Shown here in pieces: positions 43,023 to 52,266 of a stretch of DNA of 64,000 nt. The notes below the pieces were generated by a model. The model searched no databases. It saw only the letters and a program-made list of their open reading frames with translations, and had not been told where the DNA came from. The stretch's first letter is position 1, and each line of letters begins with the position of its first letter. The translations under genes were made by a program, and so were the position numbers. This DNA comes from CBDBZL01 sp031399025. Lineage in GTDB: Bacteria > Pseudomonadota > Alphaproteobacteria > Sphingomonadales > Sphingomonadaceae. Location: NCBI GenBank assembly GCA_031399025.1, contig JANNOJ010000063.1, positions 1 through 64,000 on the forward strand, in the 5' to 3' direction.

Positions 43023-43886
43023 TTACGGCCGGGGCGTGGTGGTCGTCGTGGTGGTGCCGACGGGGCCCGTACCGACCGGGGTGGTGGTCGCCGGGCGGGG
43101 CGCTCCGGCGGCGGGGGTGGTGATCGGCTTGGCGGTCGCCGGTGCGGTGGTCTTGGCCGCAGCCTGCGTCGAAGTGCTGGTCAGCACCTCGGGCTTCACC
43201 GCGCCCTTGGAGGTGATGTAGGCGAGCAGGTCGGTCGAAAAGCCGTTGAGCAGTTCGGCGATGCGGCGGTTGCGGCTCTGCAGCCAGTTGTAGGCCAGCA
43301 CCGCGGGCACGGCGACCAGCAGGCCGATGGCGGTCATGATCAGCGCCTCGCCGACGGGGCCGGCGACCTTGTCGATCGAGGCCGAGCCGGCGATACCGAT
43401 GTTGATGAGCGCGCGGTAGATGCCGATCACCGTGCCGAGCAGGCCGACGAACGGCGCGGTGGCGCCCACCGTGGCCAGGAACGGCAGGCCGCCGGCGAGC
43501 TTGGCATTGATCGACGCTTCCGAGCGAGCCAGCGAACCGTGCATCCAGTCATGCGCCTCGAGGCTGTCGGTCATCTTGCTGTGCTGCGATTCGGCGACCA
43601 GCGCGTCGTCGACCATCTGGCGCCACGCACTGTTCTTCTCGAGCTTGGTCGCGCCTTCCGACAGCGTGTTGGTGCGCCAGAACTGGCTGCGGATCGCCTT
43701 GTACTGGCTCATGATCTTGTTCTGCTCGAGCAGCTTGGTGATCAGGATGTAGAACGAGCCGACGGACATGATGACCAGCACGGTCAGGATGGACCAGGCG
43801 ATGACACCGCCCTGCTCCATGGCTTCCATGAAGCCGAACTGGGTGGCTGGGGCCGCTCCGGCGGCGGCAAGGAGGTCGATGAGCAT
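43023..43886 (-). CDS. exbB: ExbB-like MotA/TolQ/ExbB proton channel
   Basis: 287 residues. Three membrane segments: IAWSILTVLVIMSVGSFYIL near residue 30, then GLPFLATVGATAPFVGLLGTVIGIY and VGEALIMTAIGLLVAVPAVLAYN, the standard MotA/ExbB pair. The last roughly 50 residues (after EVLTSTSTQ) form an unusual Ala/Thr/Pro-rich tail ending in a run of Thr, longer than in typical ExbB proteins. Confidence 0.93.
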   Translation of the reverse strand: MLIDLLAAAGAAPATQFGFMEAMEQGGVIAWSILTVLVIMSVGSFYILITKLLEQNKIMSQYKAIRSQFWRTNTLSEGATKLEKNSAWRQMVDDALVAESQHSKMTDSLEAHDWMHGSLARSEASINAKLAGGLPFLATVGATAPFVGLLGTVIGIYRALINIGIAGSASIDKVAGPVGEALIMTAIGLLVAVPAVLAYNWLQSRNRRIAELLNGFSTDLLAYITSKGAVKPEVLTSTSTQAAAKTTAPATAKPITTPAAGAPRPATTTPVGTGPVGTTTTTTTPRP

Positions 43887-43924
43887 GCGGGTAATCCTCT
43901 GTTACGACGATTGGGACAATCGGC

Positions 43925-44596
43925 CTAGTCGAGCCGGTAGACGATGGTGGTCGAGGTGCTGGCGGGGATCGGATCGCCGGCGGCGTTGAGCGCCGGGTTG
44001 TACCGGGCATAGCGCTGCATACCCTGACATGCGGCCTCGTCGAGGACGCTCTCCCCGCTCGAGCGTGACACGGTGCACCCCGTGACGCGGCCGTCGGTGC
44101 CGATCTGGACCGTCACGCCGACCGACCCTTCGATCTCGCGGCGAACGGCGGTAGCCGGATAATTTTCCTGGATCCGCGCCGCCCAGCGGCTCTGGCCATC
44201 GGGCGTCACGCCGCGCGCTTGGGACGGCGCGGGCGGCGCGGGCGGGGCCGGCGGGGCGACCGGGGCCGGCGGCGGCACGATCAGCCGCGGCGGCGCGGGC
44301 GGCTGAATGGTCACTTGCGTCCGGATCGGCGGCGGGGCCACGGCGACGTTGATCGGCGGCGGCGGCGCGACGGGCGGCGGCGGCGCATCGACCGGCTCGG
44401 GCGGCGGCGGCTCCTCCTCCGGTTCCTCGGGCTCGGGCTCCTCGATGTCGATCGTGGTCACGCGCTCAACGATGTTGGAAACCGCCGAATAGGCCAGACC
44501 GGTTATCAGGGCATAGCCGAGCGCAAGGTGGATGAGGACGACGAGAATGATCGCGATGATGCGATTGCCGCTCATTTGCTGGTCAGCGTAAGCCAT
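43925..44596 (-). CDS. tonB: TonB energy-transducing protein
   Basis: 223 residues. One N-terminal membrane anchor (IIAIILVVLIHLALGYALIT) contains the His of the ExbB-interacting helix. A Glu/Pro-rich linker with (EP)n and PPPP runs (about 50-130) spans the periplasm, and a C-terminal TonB domain (about 140-223) has GSVGVTVQIGTDGRVTGCTV and a closing VYRLD. It is the first gene of the operon. Confidence 0.95.
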   Translation of the reverse strand: MAYADQQMSGNRIIAIILVVLIHLALGYALITGLAYSAVSNIVERVTTIDIEEPEPEEPEEEPPPPEPVDAPPPPVAPPPPINVAVAPPPIRTQVTIQPPAPPRLIVPPPAPVAPPAPPAPPAPSQARGVTPDGQSRWAARIQENYPATAVRREIEGSVGVTVQIGTDGRVTGCTVSRSSGESVLDEAACQGMQRYARYNPALNAAGDPIPASTSTTIVYRLD

Positions 44597-44932
44597 CCGG
44601 TCCCTTCACTCCGCTAAAGGTACAGCATATCCGGGTCGCCGCATGAGGCCCGGATTCGTATCCTGCCAGCCGCAATCAAGCTTTGTCCACCCGCAAGATG
44701 CACCAGCTTCGCTTTCGATCCCGTGGGAGCGCCGCAAGACCCGTGCGGGCCCATGGTGCCCAACTCGCCTAGCCCCTGTTCGGCGAGGTCTTATCGACGA
44801 TGCCAAGGCTGGGCAATCGCTTTGTCGGTTAAGCCGTGATTCACTTCGTTCCTCGGCAATACACCCGTAAGAACGGGGGCCAAAGGGGCCTTATCTGTCC
44901 CAGAATGTGACTTCGCTAGCGAGGAGATCAAC
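44597..44932. other. intergenic region upstream of tonB
   Basis: 336 bp between divergent tonB and a lipoprotein gene. A 7-bp hairpin ATCCGGG/CCCGGAT lies at 44629-44655, and GAGGAG precedes the downstream ATG. Less GC-rich than the flanks and without a convincing gene; both promoters should be here. I do not see a clear Fur box. Confidence 0.5.
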
Positions 44933-45859
44933 ATGCAGCGCGGTGTCCGCCGGTATTCGGGCAGGCCGGCACGCGGTATTGCGGGGCAAATCGCCATCGG
45001 GGCGCCCGCCGCCGCGCTGGTGCTCGCCGCGCTGGCGGGCTGCGCCCCGCCCGCAGCAGCCCAGGACCGCCCGGCCCGGGGCGAGGCGGCGGCGAGCTTG
45101 CCGGCCCCCGCACCCGGCGCCGCGGAGCCATCCTATGCAGCGCTGGTCGACCTGGCCCGGGCGGCCGAGTTCACCGTGATCGCCGCCATCGCCGACCAGG
45201 CCCGCGTTCCGCCCGAGCGCGCGCCCGGTCTCGCGCCGGGCAAGGTGCGGCTCTATCTCGAGGCTGAAACCGAGACCTTGCTGGCCGGGCGCTCGGCGAT
45301 TGGCGCATCGCTCGCCTTCCTCGCCGATCGCGACCTCGATGGCCGCGGCCGCGCGCCCGACCTCGAAGACGAACGCTTCCTGCTCTTCGCCAGAGCCGTG
45401 CCCGGGCGGCCGGGGGAGATCCAGCTGGTCTCGCCCGCCGCCATGCTGCCCGCCTCGCCCGAACTGGTCGAACGCGCCCGCAGCGTGCTGCGCCAGCTGG
45501 CCGAGGGTCCGCCGCTACCGCGGGTGACGGGCATCCGCGAGGTGATCTCGATCGCCGGTAACCTCGCCGGCGAATCCGAGACGCAGCTGTTCCTCGCGAG
45601 CGCGGGCGGCGAGCCGGTCTCGCTCACCGTGCTGCGCCGCCCCGGCATGGCGCCGCAATGGGGCGTGTCGTGGACCGAGATCGTCGACCCGGCTGCCCGC
45701 CCGGCCCTTCCCGAGACGCTGGCCTGGCATGGCCTGGCCTGCTTCCTGCCGCCCGAACTGCCCGACGCCGCCTTCCTCCAGCAGGAATCCGCCGCCCGCG
45801 CCCGCGCCCGCGCAGACTACGCCTTCGTCCTGGCCGATCTCGGCCCCTGCGCTCGCTGA
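44933..45859 (+). CDS. hypothetical lipoprotein
   Basis: 308 residues. The signal region is unusually long, then a lipobox LAALAGC with Cys37 and a Pro/Ala-rich linker. The mature part shows a beta-rich domain (KVRLYLEAETETLLAG, ASLAFLADRDLDG) without a family I know. Start ATG at 44933 has GAGGAG 8 bp upstream. It lies upstream of hom in the same direction but with 106 bp between, so probably separate. Confidence 0.65.
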   Translation: MQRGVRRYSGRPARGIAGQIAIGAPAAALVLAALAGCAPPAAAQDRPARGEAAASLPAPAPGAAEPSYAALVDLARAAEFTVIAAIADQARVPPERAPGLAPGKVRLYLEAETETLLAGRSAIGASLAFLADRDLDGRGRAPDLEDERFLLFARAVPGRPGEIQLVSPAAMLPASPELVERARSVLRQLAEGPPLPRVTGIREVISIAGNLAGESETQLFLASAGGEPVSLTVLRRPGMAPQWGVSWTEIVDPAARPALPETLAWHGLACFLPPELPDAAFLQQESAARARARADYAFVLADLGPCAR

Positions 45860-45965
45860 GCGTCCGGGCGATCCTGCCGCGGCCGGGGGCGAGCCTCTAG
45901 CCAACCGCCGTCCGGCTCCCTAACCCCGCACGCCGAGGCGGCAGGCAGGGCGAAGGATCGACACG

Positions 45966-47285
45966 GTGACGACAAATCTGCGGATCGCGCTCGCCGGGCT
46001 CGGCACGGTCGGCGCCGGGGTGATCCGGCTGCTGGCGGCGAACGGCGCGCTGGTCGCCGCGCGCGCCGGCCGGCCGATCGAGGTGGTCGCCGTCTCCGCC
46101 CGCAACCGGGCGCGTGATCGCGGCGTCGACCTGAGCGCCTTCGCTTGGGAGGACGACCTGGCCACCCTCGCCGCGCGCGCCGATGTGGATGTGGTGGTCG
46201 AGCTGGTCGGCGGCGCGGACGGCCCGGCGCTGGCGCTCGCCCGGCGCACGCTGGGCAGCGGCAAGGGCCTGGTCACCGCCAACAAGGCGATGATCGCCCA
46301 TCACGGACTGGAGCTGGCCCGCCTCGCCGAAGGCGCCAATGCGGGACGGGGCACCGCGCTGCGCTTTGAGGCGGCGGTGGCGGGCGGCATCCCGGCCATC
46401 AAGGGCCTCGCTGAAGGCGCGGCGGCCAACCGCATCGCCGGGCTCTACGGCATCCTCAACGGCACCTGCAATTACATCCTGGCGACCATGGAGCAGACCG
46501 GCGCCGACTTCGCCGCCGTGCTGCGCGAGGCGCAGGCGCTGGGCTACGCCGAGGCCGACCCGGCGTTCGACATCGAGGGCACCGACGCGGCGCATAAGCT
46601 CGCCATCCTGGCGGCGCTGGCCTTCGGCACGCAGCCCGATTTCGCCGGAGTGGACGCGGTCGGCATCGCCGCGATCCGCGCCGCCGACATCGCCCAGGCG
46701 GCGACGCTGGGCCATGTCATCCGCCTGGTCGGCCGGGCCGAGATGGTCGCCTTGCCCGGGAGCGGGGAGAGATTGTTCCAGCGCGTCGCCCCCTTCCTGG
46801 TGCCGCGCAGCCATCCGCTGGCCGCGGTCGACGGGCCGACCAACGCGGTGGTGATCGAGGGCGATTTCGCCGGCCGCCTGCTGTTCCAGGGCGCCGGCGC
46901 GGGCGCCGGGCCGACCGCCAGCGCGGTGGTGGCTGATCTCATCGACATCGCCCGGGGCGCCACCCTGCCGCCGTTCGGGCTTCCCGTCGCCCAGCTTGCC
47001 GCCGCCATCCCGGCCGACCCGGGCGAGCGCCGCGACCGCGCCTATATCCGCTTCACCCTCGCCGACCGGCCGGGCGTGCTGGCCCAGATCACCGCCGCCA
47101 TGCGCGATGCCGGGGTGTCGATCGAGAGCCTGATCCAGCAGGGCCGGCCGAACGAAGGCGGCGAGGTGCTGGTGGCGATGGTCACGCACGAGGCGCCCGA
47201 ACGCGCGGTCTCGCACGCGCTGGCGCTGCTCGAAGGCGCGCCCGACATCGCCGAGCCGCCGCTGGTCATGCGCCTGCTCGATTAG
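45966..47285 (+). CDS. hom: homoserine dehydrogenase
   Basis: 439 residues, NAD(P)-dependent reduction of aspartate semialdehyde to homoserine. GLGTVGAGVIRLL is the Rossmann motif, VTANKAMIAHHG and the GGIPAIKGLAEG catalytic-domain block are typical, and a C-terminal ACT domain (RFTLADRPGVLAQITAAMRDAGVSIES) probably gives threonine feedback. The start is GTG at 45966. It overlaps the convergent hypothetical gene by 4 bp. Confidence 0.96.
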   Translation: MTTNLRIALAGLGTVGAGVIRLLAANGALVAARAGRPIEVVAVSARNRARDRGVDLSAFAWEDDLATLAARADVDVVVELVGGADGPALALARRTLGSGKGLVTANKAMIAHHGLELARLAEGANAGRGTALRFEAAVAGGIPAIKGLAEGAAANRIAGLYGILNGTCNYILATMEQTGADFAAVLREAQALGYAEADPAFDIEGTDAAHKLAILAALAFGTQPDFAGVDAVGIAAIRAADIAQAATLGHVIRLVGRAEMVALPGSGERLFQRVAPFLVPRSHPLAAVDGPTNAVVIEGDFAGRLLFQGAGAGAGPTASAVVADLIDIARGATLPPFGLPVAQLAAAIPADPGERRDRAYIRFTLADRPGVLAQITAAMRDAGVSIESLIQQGRPNEGGEVLVAMVTHEAPERAVSHALALLEGAPDIAEPPLVMRLLD

Positions 47286-47836
47286 GGGGTCGGCGCCGGC
47301 TCGCCCATCACCCCTCCGGGGCTGCCGGTCGCCTCTTCGGGCGCGCGCAAGACCGCGGCGGCCTCCTCAGCCGACAGCGGTTCGGGCAGTGCCGCCAGGT
47401 CGATCATCAAGGCGCGCGGCGCGACCGCGCCGACCATCAGGCAATTCGCCCGGCCGCGCGTGTGCAGGCAGGAGGGGTTGAAATCCGGCGCGCGCGGGGC
47501 GCCGCTTGCCGTGTCGCGGATCGCGGCGCCCACGGGCCGCGCGGCCGGCTGCTCCAATCTGTAGCGCGCCCCGTCCACCCGCTCGCGGCAGACGATGATG
47601 ACATTGCCTTCGGCTCCCGCTTCGCCCGGCTGCGCCCCGTCGCTCGGGCATGCGGTCACCTGCTCCTCCCGCAAGGCGGAATAAGTCGCGCGCGCCGTGG
47701 CGAGTGCCTCCTCGGCAGTGATCGCGCCCGCCCCCGAGGCATCCTCCTGCGCCGCGGCGGCGGCCGGCAGCGCCATCAGCAGGAGCAGCACGGCACGCCT
47801 TCCGCTCGTCCCCGAGCCGCTACTCGACATCGTCAC
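47282..47836 (-). CDS. hypothetical secreted protein
   Basis: 184 residues. An N-terminal Sec signal (AVLLLLMALPAAAAAQE) directs it to the periplasm. The mature chain is short, with four Cys (VTACPS, VIIVCRE, NPSCLH, ANCLMV), so two disulfides are possible. No family is recognised. Starts at 47836 or 47830 are both possible. Confidence 0.65.
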   Translation of the reverse strand: MTMSSSGSGTSGRRAVLLLLMALPAAAAAQEDASGAGAITAEEALATARATYSALREEQVTACPSDGAQPGEAGAEGNVIIVCRERVDGARYRLEQPAARPVGAAIRDTASGAPRAPDFNPSCLHTRGRANCLMVGAVAPRALMIDLAALPEPLSAEEAAAVLRAPEEATGSPGGVMGEPAPTP

Positions 47837-47890
47837 ACCCTCGGCCTAAGCGCCGGGGCCTACCATCATCGCCGGGGGAGTGAATTGCCG

Positions 47891-48925
47891 ATGAACACGC
47901 AGCACCCGGCCGAACCCAACGCCTCCGCACCCGCTGCTGCTGCCGCTGCGGGCGCGCCGCTCGCCTCCTCCGTGCTCGACCGCGGGCTCGTGCTCGAACT
48001 GGTCCGGGTCACCGAGGCGGCCGCCATCGCCGCCTCGCTGCTGATCGGCCGCGGCGACGAGAAGGCCGCCGACCACGCCGCCGTCGAGGCCATGCGCCGG
48101 GCGTTCGACAAGCTCGAGATCGACGGCACGGTGGTGATCGGCGAGGGCGAGCGCGACGAGGCGCCCATGCTCTACATCGGCGAAAAGGTGGGCGGGGCGC
48201 CTGGCACGGGGCCCAAGATCGACATCGCGCTCGATCCGCTGGAAGGCACCACCATCACCGCCAAGGCCGGCCCTAACGCGCTCGCCGTCCTCGCCGCGGC
48301 GGAAGCGGGCTGCCTGCTCAACGCGCCCGACGTCTACATGGAGAAGCTGGCGGTCGGCCCCGGCTATCCGGCGGGCGTCGTGGGCCTCGAGCGCTCGGTG
48401 CAGGAGAACGTCGCCTCGCTCGCCGCGGCCAAGGGCGTGACGCCGGCGCAGATCATGGTCTGCGTGCTCGACCGGCCGCGCCATGCCGAGCTCATCGCCA
48501 CCCTGCGCTCGCTGGGCTGCGGCGTCGCGCTGATCGGCGACGGCGACGTCGCCGGGGTCATCGCCACCACCGATCCCGAGACCCAGATCGACCTCTACAT
48601 GGGTTCGGGCGGCGCGCCCGAAGGGGTGCTGGCCGCCGCGGCGCTGCGCTGCGTGGGCGGGCAGTTCAACGGCCGGCTGCTGTTCCGCAACGACGAGGAA
48701 CGCGCCCGCGCCCACCGCTGGGGGATCGCGGACCTCGACCGGATCTACCTGCTCGAGGATCTCGCCAAGGGCGACTGCATCTTCGCCGCCACCGGCGTTA
48801 CCGACGGCTCGATGCTCCAGGGCGTCAAGCGCCTGCGCGGCGGTAGGATGACCACTGAGAGCGTGGTGATGCGCGCGAGTTCAGGCACCGTGCGCTGGGT
48901 GCGGGGGGAGCACCACAGCGAATAG
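47891..48925 (+). CDS. glpX: class II fructose-1,6-bisphosphatase
   Basis: 344 residues, gluconeogenic phosphatase. GEGERDEAPMLYIGE holds the metal-binding acidic residues, DPLEGTTITAKA the catalytic loop, and GATGVTDGSML-like AATGVTDGSMLQGV the substrate loop. An Ala/Pro-rich N-terminal extension of about 25 residues precedes the core. The ATG at 47891 is the only reasonable start. Confidence 0.95.
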   Translation: MNTQHPAEPNASAPAAAAAAGAPLASSVLDRGLVLELVRVTEAAAIAASLLIGRGDEKAADHAAVEAMRRAFDKLEIDGTVVIGEGERDEAPMLYIGEKVGGAPGTGPKIDIALDPLEGTTITAKAGPNALAVLAAAEAGCLLNAPDVYMEKLAVGPGYPAGVVGLERSVQENVASLAAAKGVTPAQIMVCVLDRPRHAELIATLRSLGCGVALIGDGDVAGVIATTDPETQIDLYMGSGGAPEGVLAAAALRCVGGQFNGRLLFRNDEERARAHRWGIADLDRIYLLEDLAKGDCIFAATGVTDGSMLQGVKRLRGGRMTTESVVMRASSGTVRWVRGEHHSE

Positions 48926-48950
48926 GCGCGTGGCGCAATGTGCCGCGCGC

Positions 48951-49700
48951 TCAGCGCCGCCCATCGCCGAGGGGCAGCCTGGGTCCGCCGAGCGGGGGCG
49001 ATTGCACTGGTGCTCCCGGTACGCTCCCGGCGCCGCGCTGGGCCCCTGCCGCTCCGTCCCGGGCGGCCGACAGGATCGGTGACCCGCCGCGATCGCCGTG
49101 GCCGTGCTCGCGCCGGTGCGCAGCGAGCAATTCGGCCAGCAGGCTCTTGCCCACAGCCCAGTCGCCCAAGCCCGACCGGGCGTTGATGTGGCCCACCGCG
49201 CCGGCGTTCACGAAGCGGGAACCCCACTCGCTCGCCAGCTCCGCTGCCGCATCGAGCCCACACAAACCGTCGTCTTCGCTTGCCGCGAGTATGGACCGAA
49301 ACGGGAGCGCGCTGCGAGCGCCCGAGCGGAACCGTGCCAGGCGCGGATCGATGCCGGGCCGGTCGACCTCGGGCGGGGCCACCAACAGCGCGCCCACCAC
49401 CGGGTTGCCCTCCGACGGCTGCTCGAATTGCGCCCACCACGACACCGCGAGGCAGCCCAGGCTGTGGGCCACCAGGATGATCGGCCGTTCCGCCCGGTGG
49501 ATCGCCAGGTTGAGCTTGTTCACCCAGGTGTTCCGGTGCGGATCGTTCCACATGCCCAGGTCCACCCGCCGGCATTCGCTGCACTGGGCTTCCCACAGCG
49601 TCTGCCAATGCCCCGCGCCGCTGTTGTCGAGCCCGGGCACCATGAGGATCAGCGGATTGCCGGCCAGCCGGACTTCATCGAGCGCGAGGTAATGAACCAT
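48951..49700 (-). CDS. RBBP9/YdeN-type alpha/beta hydrolase
   Basis: 249 residues from the ATG at 49700. VPGLDNSGAGHWQTLWE is the family N-terminal signature. VAHSLGCLAVSWW carries the nucleophile Ser, and GHINARSGLGDW the catalytic His. The last roughly 50 residues are Gly/Pro/Arg-rich and unlikely to be folded, perhaps read-through into GC-rich intergenic DNA. It faces convergently to glpX. Confidence 0.88.
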   Translation of the reverse strand: MVHYLALDEVRLAGNPLILMVPGLDNSGAGHWQTLWEAQCSECRRVDLGMWNDPHRNTWVNKLNLAIHRAERPIILVAHSLGCLAVSWWAQFEQPSEGNPVVGALLVAPPEVDRPGIDPRLARFRSGARSALPFRSILAASEDDGLCGLDAAAELASEWGSRFVNAGAVGHINARSGLGDWAVGKSLLAELLAAHRREHGHGDRGGSPILSAARDGAAGAQRGAGSVPGAPVQSPPLGGPRLPLGDGRR

Positions 49701-49790
49701 GGGTACCACTCCATTGTCGCCGGCGAGGCATTGCGACTCGCATGCTGAGGCGAGACCACCATAACTCAATCGATCCAGTTGAGAATGGTT

Positions 49791-49799
49791 TGTGGATAA
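49791..49799. promoter_or_regulatory. perfect DnaA box between the hydrolase gene and prs
   Basis: TGTGGATAA (complement TTATCCACA) matches the DnaA-binding consensus exactly. It lies in the 267-bp divergent intergenic region, 169 bp before the prs start. A single box does not make an origin, but it could bring DnaA-linked control to prs. Confidence 0.45.
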
Positions 49800-49967
49800 T
49801 CCGTGACCTTCCCGGGCCATCCCGAGTGGAGCGCTGCCGGATCCGCCCTCTGACGCCCGCGAGTCCGGTGTCGGGGATTGTGCCTGCGCGCTTGGTTGCA
49901 ATCAGATGACGCTGGTTTAGAGCCGCGCGGCAGGATTCTCACGAAGCCGCGGGGGCACAGCCAAGCG

Positions 49968-50903
49968 ATGAAGATCATGTCCGGCAACGCCAACCTGCCG
50001 CTCGCCCGGGCGATCGCCGGCTATCTCGAAGTGCCGCTCACCGATGCCTCGGTCCGCCGCTTCGCCGACGAGGAGATCTTCGTCGAGATCCACGAGAACG
50101 TGCGCGGCGAGGACGTGTTCATCGTCCAGCCGACCGGCTTTCCGGCCAACGACAACCTGATGGAACTGCTGATCTGCACCGATGCGCTGCGGCGCGCCTC
50201 GGCCAAGCGGATCACCGCCGTCATTCCCTATTTCGGCTACGGCCGGCAGGACCGCAAACCCGGCCCGCGCACGCCCATCTCGGCCAAGCTGGTGGCCAAC
50301 CTCATCACCGAGGCGGGCGCCAACCGGGTGCTGGCGGTGGACCTGCACGCCGGGCAGATCCAGGGCTTCTTCGACATCCCCACCGACAACCTCTATGCCG
50401 CCCCGGTGATGGCCGCCGACATCCAGGCGCGCTTCGCCAGCGACCGCCTCACCGTGGTCTCGCCCGACGTGGGCGGAGTGGTGCGCGCCAGGGCGCTGGC
50501 CAAGCGGCTCGACAATTCGCCGCTGGCCATCGTCGACAAGCGCCGCGAGAAACCGGGCGAATCCGAGGTGATGAACATCATCGGCGAGGTCGCGGCACGC
50601 GACTGCATCCTGATCGACGACATCATCGATTCGGGCGGCACCTTGTGCAACGCGGCCGACGCGCTGATGCAGGCCGGGGCCAAGAGCGTGGCCGCCTACA
50701 TCACCCACGGCGTGCTGTCGGGGGGCGCGGTGGCGCGGATCGACCAGTCGGTGCTGGGCGAACTGGTCATCACCGACACCATCCGGCCCACCGACGCCGC
50801 GCGCGATTGCGGGCGCATCCGCATCCTCACCATCGCGCCCCTCGTCGGCGAGGCGGTGCGCCGCATCGCCGACGAGAGCAGCGTCTCCAGCCTGTTCGAC
50901 TGA
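49968..50903 (+). CDS. prs: ribose-phosphate pyrophosphokinase
   Basis: 311-residue PRPP synthase. RRFADEEIFVEI is near the N-terminus, VIPYFGYGRQDRK the flexible catalytic loop, AVDLHAGQIQGFFDIP the signature and LIDDIIDSGGT the PRPP-binding loop. It supplies PRPP to purine, His and NAD synthesis, whose genes (apt, purEK, hisN, nadB) also occur in this window. The stop overlaps the ATG of the cupin gene (TGATG). Confidence 0.97.
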   Translation: MKIMSGNANLPLARAIAGYLEVPLTDASVRRFADEEIFVEIHENVRGEDVFIVQPTGFPANDNLMELLICTDALRRASAKRITAVIPYFGYGRQDRKPGPRTPISAKLVANLITEAGANRVLAVDLHAGQIQGFFDIPTDNLYAAPVMAADIQARFASDRLTVVSPDVGGVVRARALAKRLDNSPLAIVDKRREKPGESEVMNIIGEVAARDCILIDDIIDSGGTLCNAADALMQAGAKSVAAYITHGVLSGGAVARIDQSVLGELVITDTIRPTDAARDCGRIRILTIAPLVGEAVRRIADESSVSSLFD

Positions 50904-51337
50904 TGCCGAAGGCGAGGCTCCGCAACGTTGCGACCCTTGCGCTGGCTCCCGCGCTCGCAGCCTGCATCGCCCCTCGTCCGGGCCCCCAGTCCGCCCCGGC
51001 GCCCACCGCCTATCTGCCGCCGCTCGGATCCAACCAGGTGTTCCGCGCGCGCACTGCCGCCGCGCCGGGCCACGAGCTGATCGTTGCCGACCTGCGCCTG
51101 CCGCCCGATGCCGTGGGCGAGGCGCATTGGCATCCGTGGGAGGAGTTCCTCTACGTCATCGAAGGCAGCGCGGTGATCGACCTCGCTGGCCGGCCGCGGC
51201 CGCTAGCGGCGGGCGAGAGCTTCGTCATCCCGGCGCGTACCGTCCACACGCCGCGCGCCGGGCCGCGAGGCTTCCGCGCCATCGTCACCCGCGTCCACGA
51301 TGAGGGCGATCCGGTGAGCATTCCCGCGGGCGATTGA
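50903..51337 (+). CDS. cupin-domain lipoprotein
   Basis: 144 residues. The signal ends in LAPALAAC (Cys21), so it is lipid-anchored. A single cupin barrel follows, with EAHWHPWEEFLYVIEGSAVID and the second motif AGESFVIPARTVHTPRAG, giving a 3-His/1-Glu metal site. The substrate is unknown. It is translationally coupled to prs, which is a surprising partner for a periplasmic protein. Confidence 0.85.
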   Translation: MPKARLRNVATLALAPALAACIAPRPGPQSAPAPTAYLPPLGSNQVFRARTAAAPGHELIVADLRLPPDAVGEAHWHPWEEFLYVIEGSAVIDLAGRPRPLAAGESFVIPARTVHTPRAGPRGFRAIVTRVHDEGDPVSIPAGD

Positions 51338-51400
51338 CGTTCTGGGACTGTCGCAGGGCCGCTGTTGCCAGCGCCATCCCCGCACGCCATGGCGCCAGGC

Positions 51401-52186
51401 ATGACCGATGCCGACATCGCCGTCGCCCACCGCCTCGCCGATGCCGCGCGCGCCGAGATCCGGCCGCTGTTCCGCACCGGGCTCGTCTCGGAAGCCAAGG
51501 AAGATGCCTCCCCCGTCACCATGGCCGACCGCAACGCCGAGGCCGCCATGCGCCGAATTCTCGATGCCGAGCTGCCCCACGATGGCGTCCACGGCGAGGA
51601 ATACGGCGTCAAGGAGGGCCGCTCGGGCCGCCAATGGGTGCTCGATCCGGTCGACGGCACCACCGCTTTCCTCGCCGGCCGGCCGATCTTCGGCACGCTG
51701 ATCGCGCTATTGGTGAAGGGTTTTCCGGTGCTCGGCGTGATCGACCAGCCGATCCTGGGCGAGCGCTGGCTGGGTGCGGCGGGGCGCCCGACCGCGTTCA
51801 ACGGGCCGAACCGTAGCAGCGCCGCGCGCACCCGTGCCTGTCCCGCCCTGGGGGGGGCGAGCCTCGCCACCACCGGGCCGCAATATTTCTCCGCCGAGGA
51901 AGGCCACACCTTCATGACCCTGGCCGCCCAAACCGATCACAAGCGCATGGTGATGGGCGGCGACTGCTACAATTACGCCATGCTGGCCAGCGGCCATCTC
52001 GACCTCGTCTGCGAGGCGGGGCTCAAGCTGCACGATTACGCCGCGTTGGTCCCGGTGGTGGAGGGCGCGGGCGGGCTGATGGCCGATTGGAACGGCGAGC
52101 CGCTGCATGCAGGTTCCGACGGCCGGGTCCTGGCGCTGGGCGATCCCGCCCGCCTCGACGACGTGCTCGAGGCGATGCGGAGCTAG
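51401..52186 (+). CDS. hisN: inositol-monophosphatase-family histidinol phosphatase
   Basis: 261 residues. GEEYG, then WVLDPVDGTTAFLAGRP (metal-binding DPVDGT) and the C-terminal LKLHDYAALVPVVEGAGG block match HisN-type phosphatases. It removes phosphate from histidinol phosphate; some relatives act on inositol phosphate, so the substrate is an inference. Starts at 51389 and 51401 are both possible; 51401 gives MTDADIAV. Confidence 0.87.
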   Translation: MTDADIAVAHRLADAARAEIRPLFRTGLVSEAKEDASPVTMADRNAEAAMRRILDAELPHDGVHGEEYGVKEGRSGRQWVLDPVDGTTAFLAGRPIFGTLIALLVKGFPVLGVIDQPILGERWLGAAGRPTAFNGPNRSSAARTRACPALGGASLATTGPQYFSAEEGHTFMTLAAQTDHKRMVMGGDCYNYAMLASGHLDLVCEAGLKLHDYAALVPVVEGAGGLMADWNGEPLHAGSDGRVLALGDPARLDDVLEAMRS

Positions 52187-52266
52187 TCGCCATCAGGCGG
52201 CGATTGCCTCCACCCGCGCCCCCGCATAGAACGGGCGCGACCATCCTGGACGAGGGAACCACCGCC

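Noticed and set aside
48951..49110. Functional C-terminal extension of the RBBP9-like hydrolase.
   Set aside because: The last roughly 50 residues are Gly/Pro/Arg-rich without structure and probably only reflect a missing stop codon in GC-rich DNA.
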